In this document: piece by piece, positions 1-9,320 of the stretch
Numbering within the stretch: position 1 is the stretch's first letter
How the letters are laid out: each line of letters opens with the position of its first letter
From: Rhodobacter ferrooxidans
Lineage (GTDB): Bacteria; Pseudomonadota; Alphaproteobacteria; Rhodobacterales; Rhodobacteraceae
Direction: 5' to 3'
Length of the DNA: 64,000 nucleotides
Assembly: GCF_000176015.1 (NCBI RefSeq)
Contig: NZ_ACYY01000008.1
Span: forward strand, 1-64,000
Position numbers and translations under genes: made by a program
The notes under the pieces: model-generated
The model's input: the letters and a program-made list of their open reading frames with translations, nothing else
What the model was told of the DNA's origin: nothing
Databases searched by the model: none

Positions 1-1
1 G

Positions 2-655
2 GTCGGGCTGATCGGGCGGCGGGCCGAGACTTTGACCGAAACCGCCGAGGGGGCCGGGGCGGCGCTGGTGCTGCCCTGTGACGTGACCGATGCGGCGCAG
101 GTTGCGGCGGCGTTCGGGCAGGCGGTGGCCGAATGGGGGCGGCTGGATGTGCTGTTCAACAACGCCGGCATGTCGCTGAAATCCACCCCGATCGACCAGA
201 TCGCGGTGCAGGACTGGCAGGCACTGTCTGCGGTCAACATCACCGGCATGTTCCTGTGCGCCCGCGCCGCCTTTGGCCAGATGCGGGCGCAGTCCCCGCA
301 GGGCGGGCGGATCATCAACAACGGCTCGGTCTCGGCACAGGTGCCGCGGCCGGGTTCGGCGCCCTATACCATGTCGAAACATGCGGTGACCGGGCTGACA
401 CGGTCCTTGGCGCTGGACGGGCGGACGCTGAACATCGCCTGTGGCCAGATCGACATCGGCAATGCGCTGACCGAAATGGCCGCCCCGATGACCCGCGGCG
501 TGCCGCAGGCCGATGGCTCGGTGCGGGCCGAGGCAGTGATGGAGGCGCGCCATGTCGCGGACGCAGTGCTGCACATGGCCGGGTTGCCGCTGTCGGTAAA
601 TGTGCCGTTCATCACGGTGATGGCGACGGGGATGCCCTATATCGGGCGCGGCTGA
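2..655 (+). CDS. SDR family oxidoreductase, 5' end cut off by window edge
   Basis: Short-chain dehydrogenase/reductase: an NAD(P)-dependent Rossmann-fold enzyme, presumably cytosolic, with substrate unknown. The reading frame is open from base 2, so the true start and the nucleotide-binding TGxxxGxG loop lie upstream of the window; the TTG at 32 is only an internal codon. Visible hallmarks are the NNAG motif (VLFNNAGMS), a serine in the GSVS segment and the catalytic YxxxK (YTMSKHA) about 14 residues later. The C-terminus (PFITVMATGMPYIGRG) ends cleanly at TGA. The motif order and spacing are those of classical SDRs. It runs convergently into the SqrR-like gene. Family assignment is sure; the reaction cannot be inferred. 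Confidence 0.9.
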   Translation, partial: VGLIGRRAETLTETAEGAGAALVLPCDVTDAAQVAAAFGQAVAEWGRLDVLFNNAGMSLKSTPIDQIAVQDWQALSAVNITGMFLCARAAFGQMRAQSPQGGRIINNGSVSAQVPRPGSAPYTMSKHAVTGLTRSLALDGRTLNIACGQIDIGNALTEMAAPMTRGVPQADGSVRAEAVMEARHVADAVLHMAGLPLSVNVPFITVMATGMPYIGRG

Positions 656-684
656 GGCTTACTGCTCGGGCTCACTGCTCGGAT

Positions 685-1041
685 TTACTGGGGCTTGCAG
701 AACAGCTCATAGACCATGGCGACGGCATGGGACACCTTGGGGTCCTGGATGGCGTAATACATGGTCTTGCCGTCACGGCGACAGGTCACCAGACCCTCCA
801 GCCGCAGCCGCGCCAATTGCTGGCTGACCGCCGCCTGACGCTGCTCAAGCAGGTCTTCCAGTTCGGTCACCGATTTCTCGCCCGCCTGCAGATGGCACAG
901 GATCATCAGCCGCCCCTCATGCGCCAAGGCCTTCAGAAAGGCGGCGGCAAGGCTGGCCTGCACCACCATCTGATCGGGCGGCAACTGGCCGCAGCCATCG
1001 GCATTGGGGTCGGCAGGCGTTGCGATTGTGTCAAGCGACAT
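685..1041 (-). CDS. ArsR/SmtB-family regulator of the SqrR/BigR type
   Basis: Winged-helix repressor of 118 residues. The recognition region reads VTELEDLLEQRQAAVSQQ and the wing follows (RRDGKTMYYAI). Cysteines sit at residues 17, 49 (LMILCHL) and 115 (YELFC). The 66-residue spacing of Cys49 and Cys115, and the offset of Cys17, match the positions I recall for Rhodobacter SqrR (C9, C41, C107), where the pair forms a polysulfide link that releases DNA. The inferred role is therefore sensing of sulfide or reactive sulfur. An ATTC-N8-GAAT dyad lies 26 bp upstream of the start, suggesting autoregulation. No sulfide:quinone reductase or persulfide dioxygenase gene is visible nearby. ArsR family is certain; the SqrR subtype is likely. 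Confidence 0.85.
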   Translation of the reverse strand: MSLDTIATPADPNADGCGQLPPDQMVVQASLAAAFLKALAHEGRLMILCHLQAGEKSVTELEDLLEQRQAAVSQQLARLRLEGLVTCRRDGKTMYYAIQDPKVSHAVAMVYELFCKPQ

Positions 1042-1066
1042 GGGGCAGGACCTCTGGACTGAAATA

Positions 1067-1082
1067 ATTCATAACATGGAAT
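1067..1082 (-). promoter_or_regulatory. Candidate SqrR/BigR operator ATTC-N8-GAAT
   Basis: An inverted repeat ATTC / 8 nt / GAAT lies in an AT-rich patch 26 bp upstream of the start of the SqrR-like gene. It matches the ATTC-N8-GAAT site I recall for SqrR. On the minus strand it overlaps a possible -10 (TATGAAT), as expected for an autorepressor. The palindrome does not extend beyond the four-base arms, so a chance match is possible. Confidence 0.5.
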
Positions 1083-1127
1083 ATGAGGCATGGCGAGACC
1101 CCGTGCACGAAGGGCGTCCGCTTCAGC

Positions 1128-1640
1128 CTAACCGTGCGGCGTGAAGCTGCCGTAAACTCCCTGGTTGAAGATCAGCGGCGCGCCGCTGTCCTGCTCGAAC
1201 CGAAGCACCTGACCGACGATGATCAGATGGTCGCCGCCGTCGTGGCAGGCGTGATGCGCGCAGTCAAACCGCGCCAGACAGCCTTGCAGCAGCGGCACGC
1301 CTTCGGGATTGCGCAGGGCGGGCAACCCGGCAAAGCCGGCACCGCCACCGGCAAAGCGGGCGCTGAGATCGCCTTGCGCCTTGGCCAGCACATGCACGGC
1401 GAAATGCGGGGCTGCGGCGAAGGCGGCGGCGCGGCGCGAGGCCTTGGCCACTGCCCACAGCACCAGCGGCGGTGCCAGCGACAGCGCCGAAAAGCTGTTG
1501 GCGGTAAAGCCCATCGGCCCGACCTGTCCGGCAGCGTCCGGCCCGGTAATGGTGATCACCGTCACGCCGGTGGCAAACCGCCCCAGCGCATCGCGCAAGG
1601 CGCGGGCTTTCTGGGCATCGGGCGAAAGGCTGTGGGTCAT
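1128..1640 (-). CDS. Flavin reductase family protein (FMN-binding split barrel)
   Basis: A 170-residue flavin reductase-like protein of the HpaC/NAD(P)H:FMN reductase type. It would reduce free flavin for a partner monooxygenase in the cytosol. Family signatures are LGRFATGVTVIT near the N-terminus, GFTANSFSALSLAPPLV in the middle and the C-terminal PLIFNQGVYG. The start is MTHSLSPD, because a purine-rich AAGGAC lies 5 nt before this ATG; the open frame continues upstream but that extension is Arg/Ala-rich and unlike the family. It precedes the SqrR-like gene on the same strand with an 86-bp gap that holds the candidate operator, so that gene probably has its own promoter. No obvious partner monooxygenase is adjacent. 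Confidence 0.85.
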   Translation of the reverse strand: MTHSLSPDAQKARALRDALGRFATGVTVITITGPDAAGQVGPMGFTANSFSALSLAPPLVLWAVAKASRRAAAFAAAPHFAVHVLAKAQGDLSARFAGGGAGFAGLPALRNPEGVPLLQGCLARFDCAHHACHDGGDHLIIVGQVLRFEQDSGAPLIFNQGVYGSFTPHG

Positions 1641-1847
1641 GCTTGTCCTTGCCCCCTTGGCCGTAACGGCGGGCAGGGGTCTTTTGCGGTGGTGCGCGGC
1701 GGCTGTCAAAGCCAATCGTGCTGCGCAGGCAGCTATGCCACAGCGGCAACAGGGCAAGGGGGGCGCGGAAAAACCACCCCAGATCGCGCTTGGCCCGCGC
1801 CACGCTTGGCGCTAGGCATCAGGGAACCGTCTTGCAAAGGTTCGTCC

Positions 1848-2810
1848 ATGCTTCACGCCTATGTCGAAACCGCGGGCCGGTTGCAGCGCCTGACACTTGA
1901 TGCCAACCTCGCCTCGGCGCTGTGGATCGACCTGTGGTGCCCGATGCCGGCACAATCGGCCGCGGTGCAGGCGCTGGGGGTCGAAGTGCCGTCGCTGGCC
2001 GACATGGAAGAGATCGAGATCTCCAACCGGCTGTATCGCGAGGGCGGCATCGACTACATGACCGTGGTGCTGCCGGGCCTGGGCGAGGACAAGGCCCAGA
2101 CCAGTGGCCCGGTCTGCTTCATCCTGACGCCAGAGCGGCTGGTGACGGTGCGCCACCACGCGCCGCGCCCGTTCGAGACCTACCCCGAGCGCGCCGACAA
2201 GGTGGGCATGGGCTGCAACACCCCGACCCGGCTGCTTCTGGGGCTGCTGGAGGAGATCATCGGGCGGCAGGCCGACTTGCTGGAAGGTGCGGGGCGCGAT
2301 CTGGACTCGGTGTCGCAGGCGATCTTTGCGCCGCAGGCCGGGCCGCGCCGCCCGCAGGATCTGCAAGCGGCGCTGGAGCGGGTGGGCAAGAACGGCGAAC
2401 TGCTGGGCCGGGTGCGGCTGGCGCTGCTGAGCATCGAGCGGGCGATGAGTTTCTTCACGCAAGGGCTGGCCGACCGGCCCGACGCCGAGGCCTTGCGCCC
2501 GATGGTCAAGGGGCTGGTGCGCGACACGCAGGCGCTGGAGGTGCATGTCGATTTCCTGTCCAGCCGGGTGCAGATGGCCACCGATGCGACGCTGGGCATG
2601 ATCAATCTGGTGCAAAGCGCGACCGTGCGGATCGTGTCGGTGGTGTCGATGCTGTTCCTGCCGCCGACGCTGATCGCCTCGGCCTATGGCATGAACATCG
2701 ACGCCATTCCGGGGCTTCATTCGCCGCTGGGCTTCGAGATTTCGCTGGGGCTGATGGTTTTGTCGGCGGCCGCGACCTATTTGTACTTCAAATGGCGCGA
2801 CTGGCTGTAG
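1848..2810 (+). CDS. CorA-type divalent metal cation transporter
   Basis: A 320-residue CorA/ZntB-family inner-membrane channel. It has the usual plan: a long cytoplasmic alpha/beta and helical part (about residues 1-255), then two C-terminal membrane segments, the first ending in the selectivity motif YGMN (IASAYGMNIDAIPG), the second LGLMVLSAAATYLYF, and a short basic tail. Mg, Co or Zn transport cannot be told apart from sequence. The start is the ATG opening MLHAYVETAG; the frame remains open far upstream, but that stretch is a shadow of the flavin reductase gene. The PHP-domain gene follows after 24 bp and may be cotranscribed. Confidence 0.9.
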   Translation: MLHAYVETAGRLQRLTLDANLASALWIDLWCPMPAQSAAVQALGVEVPSLADMEEIEISNRLYREGGIDYMTVVLPGLGEDKAQTSGPVCFILTPERLVTVRHHAPRPFETYPERADKVGMGCNTPTRLLLGLLEEIIGRQADLLEGAGRDLDSVSQAIFAPQAGPRRPQDLQAALERVGKNGELLGRVRLALLSIERAMSFFTQGLADRPDAEALRPMVKGLVRDTQALEVHVDFLSSRVQMATDATLGMINLVQSATVRIVSVVSMLFLPPTLIASAYGMNIDAIPGLHSPLGFEISLGLMVLSAAATYLYFKWRDWL

Positions 2811-2834
2811 CCGCCGCCCGAACCGGAGTTTGCC

Positions 2835-3761
2835 ATGCCTGCAAGACTGCCCGCCTTCACCGCCCCCGGCCGCTTCTGGCGCGGCAATCTGCACACCCAT
2901 TCCACACGGTCCGACGGCGTGTTGCCGCCCGAGGAGGTGTGCCGCCGCTACCGCGCCGAGGGCTATGATTTTCTGGCGCTGACCGACCATTTCCTCGGGC
3001 TCTGGGGCTATCCGATCGTCGATACCCTGCCGTTCCGCACGCCGGATTTCACCACCATTCTGGGGGCCGAGCTGCACTCCGGGCCGATGGAAAATGGCGA
3101 GCTGTGGCATATTCTGGCGGTCGGCCTGCCGCCGGCGTTTGCCCCGCCCGCAGCACCCGATTTCAAGGTGCATCCCGGCATGGAGACCGGGCCGCAGATC
3201 GCCGCCCGCGCGGTGGCGGCGGGGGCCTTTGTCGCCATCGCGCATCCGCAATGGTCCGGCCTGACGCTGGCCGATGCCCGCAGCATCACCGCCGCCCATG
3301 CGGTCGAGGTTTATAACCACGGTTGCGCCATGGGCTGCGACCGCCCCGACGGCTTCGGCATTGCCGATCTGCTGCTGTCCGAAGGCCGCCGCCTGAGCAT
3401 GATCGCCACCGACGACGCGCATTTTTCCGAACCCGACCATTTCGGCGGCTGGGTGATGGTGAAGGCCACGGAAAACTCCCCCGACGCGCTGCTGGCGGCG
3501 CTGAAGGCGGGCGAGTTCTATTCGACGCAGGGGCCGGAGTTGCGCGACGTGAGGATCACCGCGACCGGGGTTGAAGTGGAATGCTCGGCGGTGGTGTCGG
3601 TGGTGGTGCAGGGGGCGGGGACGGCGTCGAAAGCCGTGCATGGCCAATCGTTGACCAAAGCCATGATTCCGTTCAGCGTGCTGAAAGGCACGCCCTGGGT
3701 GCGGGTGTCGCTGATTGATGCGGCGGGGCGCAGGGCCTGGTCAAACCCGCATTTCCTGTGA
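2835..3761 (+). CDS. PHP domain-containing metal-dependent phosphoesterase
   Basis: A 308-residue protein with a PHP (polymerase and histidinol phosphatase) fold. The first metal-binding motif is NLHTHSTRSDG near residue 18; further motifs are LTDHF, the Glu/His of ILGAELHSG, AIAHPQW, and the late DDAH (IATDDAHFSE). Together they give the His/Asp/Glu set for a trinuclear metal site. The last 70 residues form a beta-rich tail following the TGEFYSTQGPE-like segment seen in stand-alone PHP proteins. The likely role is hydrolysis of a phosphoester, with substrate unknown. It ends one base before the stop of the convergent RutR-like gene. Confidence 0.85.
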   Translation: MPARLPAFTAPGRFWRGNLHTHSTRSDGVLPPEEVCRRYRAEGYDFLALTDHFLGLWGYPIVDTLPFRTPDFTTILGAELHSGPMENGELWHILAVGLPPAFAPPAAPDFKVHPGMETGPQIAARAVAAGAFVAIAHPQWSGLTLADARSITAAHAVEVYNHGCAMGCDRPDGFGIADLLLSEGRRLSMIATDDAHFSEPDHFGGWVMVKATENSPDALLAALKAGEFYSTQGPELRDVRITATGVEVECSAVVSVVVQGAGTASKAVHGQSLTKAMIPFSVLKGTPWVRVSLIDAAGRRAWSNPHFL

Positions 3762-3762
3762 C

Positions 3763-4389
3763 CTAGACTGCCAGCAGCTTGCGGAACAGCGTTTCCAGAT
3801 AGACCTCGGCCTCGGGGTAGGGGTCGGCGCCTTCCGACCCCAGCACGGTGCGCACCTGCGCCTCGAAATCGGCATAGTGCTGGGTCAGCGCCCAGATCGA
3901 GAACACCAGATGCACCGGATGCAGCCGGGCGATGCGGCCCTGATCCATCCAGCCGCGCAGCACCGCCGCTTTCGCCTGCACGAGGTCGGTCAGACCGCCG
4001 CCGATCACCGACCCGATGCGCGGCGCACCCTGCAATATCTCGTTGGCAAACAACCGGCTTTCGCGCGGGAAATCCCGGCTCATCTGCAACTTGCGCTTCA
4101 CATAGGTCAGCACTTCGGTGACCGGATCGCCTGCCGGGTCCATCGCGCGCAACGGGTCCAGCCAGGCGTCCATCAGATCGGAAAGCAGCGCGACATGGAT
4201 CGCCTCTTTCGAGGCAAAGTAATACAGCAGGTTGGGCTTCGACAGCCCGGCCACCTCGGCAATCTGGTCCAGCGTGGCGCCGCGAAAGCCGTGTGTCGAG
4301 AACACCTCCAGCGCCGCGTCGAGGATGGTCTCGGAATTGCGGGCCTGAATCCTGGTTTTGGCGGGGGGCTGGGCATGCGGTCGGTTCAT
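3763..4389 (-). CDS. RutR-like TetR-family transcriptional regulator
   Basis: A 208-residue TetR regulator. The N-terminal helix-turn-helix (ILDAALEVFSTHGFRGATL, then VAGLSKPNLLYYFASKEA) and the C-terminal ligand domain (SRDFPRESRLFANEILQGAP, IWALTQHYADFEAQV) track E. coli RutR closely, including the WALTQHYADF segment. RutR senses uracil and controls pyrimidine breakdown. The start at MNRPHAQ is chosen because CAGGA precedes it; an upstream in-frame ATG (at 4470) would overlap the promoter region of the divergent gene. The transaminase it faces is of the beta-alanine type, and beta-alanine is an end product of reductive uracil degradation, so a local regulatory link is plausible. Confidence 0.85.
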   Translation of the reverse strand: MNRPHAQPPAKTRIQARNSETILDAALEVFSTHGFRGATLDQIAEVAGLSKPNLLYYFASKEAIHVALLSDLMDAWLDPLRAMDPAGDPVTEVLTYVKRKLQMSRDFPRESRLFANEILQGAPRIGSVIGGGLTDLVQAKAAVLRGWMDQGRIARLHPVHLVFSIWALTQHYADFEAQVRTVLGSEGADPYPEAEVYLETLFRKLLAV

Positions 4390-4480
4390 CTGCGGTCCTG
4401 AAGTGGTCGGTTTCGGCACGAAATGCCGCAACACAGGTTGAGCGAGGACTGAATTGCGCGCAACATGCAAATGTCGCGGC

Positions 4481-4508
4481 TTGACTGCCGGTCGCCGCCT
4501 GCTAGCGT
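4481..4508 (+). promoter_or_regulatory. Candidate sigma70-type promoter for the transaminase gene
   Basis: TTGACT (4481-4486), a 16-nt spacer and TAGCGT (4503-4508) lie about 60 bp before the transaminase start in the divergent intergenic region. The -35 is good and the -10 weak. No clear RutR palindrome overlaps it. Confidence 0.35.
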
Positions 4509-4569
4509 GAATATGATCAAATAAATCGCGGCGCCGTTACGCGGGCCGCACCACAGGGAGTGACGCCGA

Positions 4570-5898
<1,329 letters not shown>

Positions 5899-5903
5899 CC
5901 AGC

Positions 5904-5970
5904 CGCTCTTCCAGCCCGCCGGGCTGTCATCGCAACGCCAGCGATGACAGCCGCCAAGGCTGGAAGAGCG
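5904..5970. repeat. Two-tier inverted repeat (67-nt hairpin) between transaminase and cupin genes
   Basis: The outer arms (5904-5916 and 5958-5970) are perfectly complementary over 13 bp. The inner arms (5922-5933 and 5941-5952) are perfectly complementary over 12 bp around a 7-nt loop. The two stems are separated by 5-nt internal bulges on each side. There is no T-run after it, so it is not a classical intrinsic terminator. It could be a 3' mRNA stabiliser or processing signal, or a dispersed repeat unit. Confidence 0.75.
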
Positions 5971-5986
5971 CGCCGCTGGAGGTCCG

Positions 5987-6271
5987 ATGCGTTCCCCTTG
6001 CACCGCTACCACCTTGGTCGATGACGACCGCGTCCGCGTCACCCGCTTCGATTTCATCCCCGGCGCCGAGACCGGCTGGCATCGCCATGGGTTCGATTAT
6101 GTGATCACCGCCATCACCGATTGCCCGATGCTGCTGATCGGCCCGGAGGGCGAGGAACGCCGGGTTCTGGTGCCCGCAGGCAGCGCCTATCGCCGCGCCG
6201 AGGGCGTTGAACACAACGTGATCTGCGATGGCCCGGTGGGGATGAGCTTTGTCGAGGTCGAGCTGAAATAG
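5987..6271 (+). CDS. Small single-domain cupin
   Basis: A 94-residue cupin. The first conserved motif is FIPGAETGWHRHGFDYV, where the His pair and a nearby acidic position are candidate metal ligands. The second is the proline/histidine segment PAGSAYRRAEGVEHNV. The length fits a lone double-stranded beta-helix with no fused domain, probably cytosolic. The substrate is unknown. The ATG follows GGAGGTCCG, a strong ribosome binding site. It lies downstream of the transaminase past a long hairpin and converges on the UPF0303 gene with only 3 bp between stops. It may act on a small metabolite or be a non-enzymatic sensor. Confidence 0.75.
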   Translation: MRSPCTATTLVDDDRVRVTRFDFIPGAETGWHRHGFDYVITAITDCPMLLIGPEGEERRVLVPAGSAYRRAEGVEHNVICDGPVGMSFVEVELK

Positions 6272-6274
6272 GCC

Positions 6275-6724
6275 TCAGCCCAGCAGGCTTTCCAACCCGC
6301 GCACCACCAGCGCGTGATCCTCGGTCTGCGGCAGGCCCGACACCGTGGCCACCGCCACCACGCCGACCCCCGCCACCCTTATCGGCACCGCCCCGCCGTG
6401 GTCGGCGTAATTTTCGTGGTCAAGCCCATGCTTTTGCAGGATATCACCCTTGTCGCGGTTGCGCGCGCCCACCAGCAGCGAGGCCGCCTGAAACAGCAGC
6501 GCCGTGTTGCTTTTGCGCCTTGCCCAGAGGTCGTTCAGCGCCGTGGCCCCCGGCAGCGCCACATGGAACAGCGTGCGGTCGGCGGTGCGGATGTCGATCA
6601 CCACCGGCAGCGCGCCCGCCTCGGCCATCGCCAGCAGCGCCAGCCCCAGCCGGATCGCCACCGCTTCGTCGAAGCGCGGCAGCACCAGCCGGGCGTCCTG
6701 TGCTTCCAATGCCTTGATATCCAT
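6275..6724 (-). CDS. UPF0303 / GlcG-HbpS-like heme-degrading domain protein
   Basis: A 149-residue protein of the UPF0303 family, related to GlcG/HbpS (DUF336). Recognisable parts are RFDEAVAIRLGLALLAMA at the N-terminus, the central FHVALPGATALNDLWARRKSNT, and the C-terminal HGGAVPIRVAGVGVVAVATVSGLPQTEDH glycine-rich strand. Members have been linked to heme binding or breakdown, but the function of UPF0303 proteins is not settled. The protein is cytosolic, with no signal sequence. It is transcribed divergently from the copper ATPase with 117 bp between starts. Confidence 0.8.
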   Translation of the reverse strand: MDIKALEAQDARLVLPRFDEAVAIRLGLALLAMAEAGALPVVIDIRTADRTLFHVALPGATALNDLWARRKSNTALLFQAASLLVGARNRDKGDILQKHGLDHENYADHGGAVPIRVAGVGVVAVATVSGLPQTEDHALVVRGLESLLG

Positions 6725-6841
6725 CGCCCCGCCCCCAGATCATGCTTTGCCCGCTTGGTCTGGCAGCTTTGGCCGGGTCCGGCAAGCCGGGGCCTTGACC
6801 TTGCCGCCCCGCCGCCCGCAAGCTGGCAGCCGGAGACCCTG

Positions 6842-9265
6842 ATGACCACCGCATCCCCCCAGACCGCGCGCTTCCTGCTGGAAGGCCTTGGCGACGCCGC
6901 CTCGGCCACCCGTGCCGAACGGGCGTTGCGGGGAGTTTCGGGGGTCAGTGCGGCGCGGGTCAATCTGGTCGATGGCAGCGCCGAAGTGGGGTTTGCCGCC
7001 CCCGCCAGCCGCGAGGCAATGGCGCAGGCGCTGGCGCAGGCCGGGGTGCCCGCGCGGCAGCAGACGCTGGTGCTGTCGGTCGAGGGCATGAGTTGCGGCG
7101 CCTGCACCGGGCGGGTGGAGCGGGTGCTTCGGGCGCAGCCGGGTATCCTGAGCGCCTCGGCCAATCTGGCGGCGCGGCGGGCCGAGGTGACGCTGTGGGA
7201 AGGCGCGGCGACGCCTGCCACGCTGGCCGCGGCGGTCAGCCGGGCGGGCTATGCGGCGGTGCCTTTGGCCGACGCCAACCCCGATGCGCGAGCGCAGGAA
7301 TACACGCGGCTGCGGCGGGATACGATTGTAGCGGCGGTCTTGGCCGCCCCGGTTTTCCTGGCCGAGATGGGCGGGCATATCTTCCCCAGCCTGCATCACT
7401 GGATCGCCGGAAGCATCGGGATGCAGACCTCGTGGCTGATTCAGTTCGCCCTGACCACGCTGGTGCTGGCCTTTCCGGGGCGGCGGTTTTTCCTGAAAGG
7501 CCTGCCGTCGCTGGCCCGGCGCCAGCCCGACATGAACTCGCTGGTGGCGGTGGGCACGCTTGCGGCCTGGGCCTATTCCAGCATCGCCACCTTTGCCCCC
7601 GGCCTGCTGCCCGCCGCCAGCCGCGCGGTGTATTTCGAGGCGGCGGCGATGATCGTGGTGCTGATCCTGCTGGGCCGGATGCTGGAGGCGCGGGCGCGCG
7701 GCCGGGCAGGCGCCGCGATTGCGGGGCTGGTGCAGTTGCAGCCGATGCAGGCGCGGCTGATCGGGGCTGAAGGCGTGACCGAGGTGCCGATTGCCACCCT
7801 GACCCCCGGCGCGCGGCTGCAAATCCGGCCGGGCGAGCGCATCCCGCTGGACGGGGTGGTGGAGGAGGGCGCATCCGCGGTGGATGAAAGCCTGCTGACC
7901 GGCGAATCGATGCCGGTGGCCAAGGCGCCGGGCGATGCGCTGACCGGCGGCACGATGAACGGCTCGGGTGCGCTGGTGATGCGGGTTTCCCGCGTCGGGG
8001 CCGACACCGTGCTGGCGCGGATCATCGCCATGGTGGAACAGGCGCAGGGCGCCAAGCTGCCGGTGCAGGCGCTGGTGGACCGCATCACCCTGTGGTTCGT
8101 GCCGGTGGTGATGGGTCTTGCCGTTTTGACGGTGGCGGTCTGGCTGGTGTTTGGCCCCAGCATCGGGCAGGCGCTGGTGGCCGGGGTGTCGGTGCTGATC
8201 ATTGCCTGTCCCTGTGCGATGGGGCTGGCCACGCCGGTGTCGATCATGGTCGGCACCGGGCGGGCGGCGCAACTGGGCGTGCTGTTCCGCCGTGGCGAGG
8301 CGTTGCAGACACTGGCCGGGGTGAAGACCGTGGCTTTCGACAAGACTGGCACGCTGACGCAAGGCAAGCCGGTGCTGACCGATCTTGTGGCGCTGAATGG
8401 GGCCGGGGACGACCTGCTGCGGCTGGCGGCGGCGGTCGAGACGCAGTCCGAACATCCGCTGGCGCAGGCGATTCTGGCGGCGGCGGCAGGGCAGGGTCTG
8501 GCTTTGCCCGAGGCTTCAGGCTTTGCCGCAACGCCGGGGCATGGGGCCGAGGCGATGGTTGAAGGGCGGTTGGTGCAGGTGGGTGCGGCGCGGTTGCTGG
8601 CGGGGGTGGACCTGTCGGCGCTGCTGCCGCAGGCCGAGGCTTTGGCAAGGCAGGGGCGCACGCCGGTTTATGTGGCGATTGATGGCAAAGCGGCGGGGCT
8701 GATCGCGGTGGCGGATGCGGTCAAGCCCTCGTCCCGGGCGGCGGTGGCGGCGTTGCGCCGGATGGGGGTCGCGGTGGCGATGGTGACGGGGGATGCGCAG
8801 GCGGTGGCGGATGCGATTGCTGCCGATCTGGGCATCGCGCAGGTGCATGCCGAGGTTCTGCCGGGCGGCAAGGTGGCTGTGGTGCAGGGCATGGGGCCGG
8901 GGGTGGCGTTTGTCGGTGACGGCATCAACGACGCGCCAGCCCTTGCCGCGGCGGATGTCGGCATTGCGGTCGGCACCGGCACCGATGTGGCGATCGAGGC
9001 CGCCGAAGTGGTGCTGATCGGCGGCGATCCGATGGCGGTGGCCACGGCGATCCGGGTCAGCCGCGCCAGCATGGCCAATATCCGGCAGAACCTGACCTGG
9101 GCCTTTGGCTATAACGCGGCGCTGATCCCGGTGGCGGCGGGGGTGCTGGTGCCGTTCGGCGGGCCGCAATTGTCGCCGGTGCTGGCGGCGGCGGCGATGG
9201 CGGCCTCGTCGATCTTCGTTCTGGGCAACGCGCTGCGGCTGCGGCGGTTGCGGGCGGGGAACTGA
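6842..9265 (+). CDS. copA: Copper-translocating P1B-type ATPase
   Basis: An 807-residue heavy-metal ATPase for Cu(I) export across the inner membrane. In order: a degenerate first HMA domain (residues 1-70) with no CxxC; a second HMA domain with GMSCGACTG near residue 85; membrane helices; the actuator TGES loop (LLTGESMPVAK); the transport motif CPC (IIACPCAMGLATP) near 455; the phosphorylation motif DKTGTLTQG near 500; the HP motif SEHPLAQA; and GDGINDAPALAAADVG. The CPC motif with the HP dipeptide indicates Cu(I) or Ag(I). The start is the ATG of MTTASPQ; the frame is open further upstream but that part is a shadow of the UPF0303 gene. TrkH follows 55 bp later. Confidence 0.95.
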   Translation: MTTASPQTARFLLEGLGDAASATRAERALRGVSGVSAARVNLVDGSAEVGFAAPASREAMAQALAQAGVPARQQTLVLSVEGMSCGACTGRVERVLRAQPGILSASANLAARRAEVTLWEGAATPATLAAAVSRAGYAAVPLADANPDARAQEYTRLRRDTIVAAVLAAPVFLAEMGGHIFPSLHHWIAGSIGMQTSWLIQFALTTLVLAFPGRRFFLKGLPSLARRQPDMNSLVAVGTLAAWAYSSIATFAPGLLPAASRAVYFEAAAMIVVLILLGRMLEARARGRAGAAIAGLVQLQPMQARLIGAEGVTEVPIATLTPGARLQIRPGERIPLDGVVEEGASAVDESLLTGESMPVAKAPGDALTGGTMNGSGALVMRVSRVGADTVLARIIAMVEQAQGAKLPVQALVDRITLWFVPVVMGLAVLTVAVWLVFGPSIGQALVAGVSVLIIACPCAMGLATPVSIMVGTGRAAQLGVLFRRGEALQTLAGVKTVAFDKTGTLTQGKPVLTDLVALNGAGDDLLRLAAAVETQSEHPLAQAILAAAAGQGLALPEASGFAATPGHGAEAMVEGRLVQVGAARLLAGVDLSALLPQAEALARQGRTPVYVAIDGKAAGLIAVADAVKPSSRAAVAALRRMGVAVAMVTGDAQAVADAIAADLGIAQVHAEVLPGGKVAVVQGMGPGVAFVGDGINDAPALAAADVGIAVGTGTDVAIEAAEVVLIGGDPMAVATAIRVSRASMANIRQNLTWAFGYNAALIPVAAGVLVPFGGPQLSPVLAAAAMAASSIFVLGNALRLRRLRAGN

Positions 9266-9320
9266 GTTCGGGTCTGCCGTCCTTGACAAAAGCCGCCCCG
9301 CGGCGGAAGTCTGCCCGACC

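Noticed and set aside
1083-1847. N-terminal extension of the CorA protein
   Set aside because: It overlaps the flavin reductase gene in antisense; the ATG at 1848 begins the family-like sequence.
1812-3647. Long open frame (611 codons) on the minus strand opposite corA and the PHP gene
   Set aside because: Its translation is Arg/His/Gln-rich low-complexity shadow sequence with no domain; both plus-strand genes show clear family motifs.
4481-4495. TTGAC..GGTC half-palindrome as a RutR box
   Set aside because: The half-site spacing is one base short and the right half lacks AA, so it does not fit TTGACCANNTGGTCAA.
6795-6830. CueR/MerR-type operator upstream of copA
   Set aside because: CTTGC-N13-GCAAG is present near TTGACC, but the dyad is longer than the usual ~19-bp copA operator and the -10 is poor.
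6314-6841. N-terminal extension of CopA by 176 codons
   Set aside because: It overlaps the UPF0303 gene on the other strand and has no HMA or other domain.
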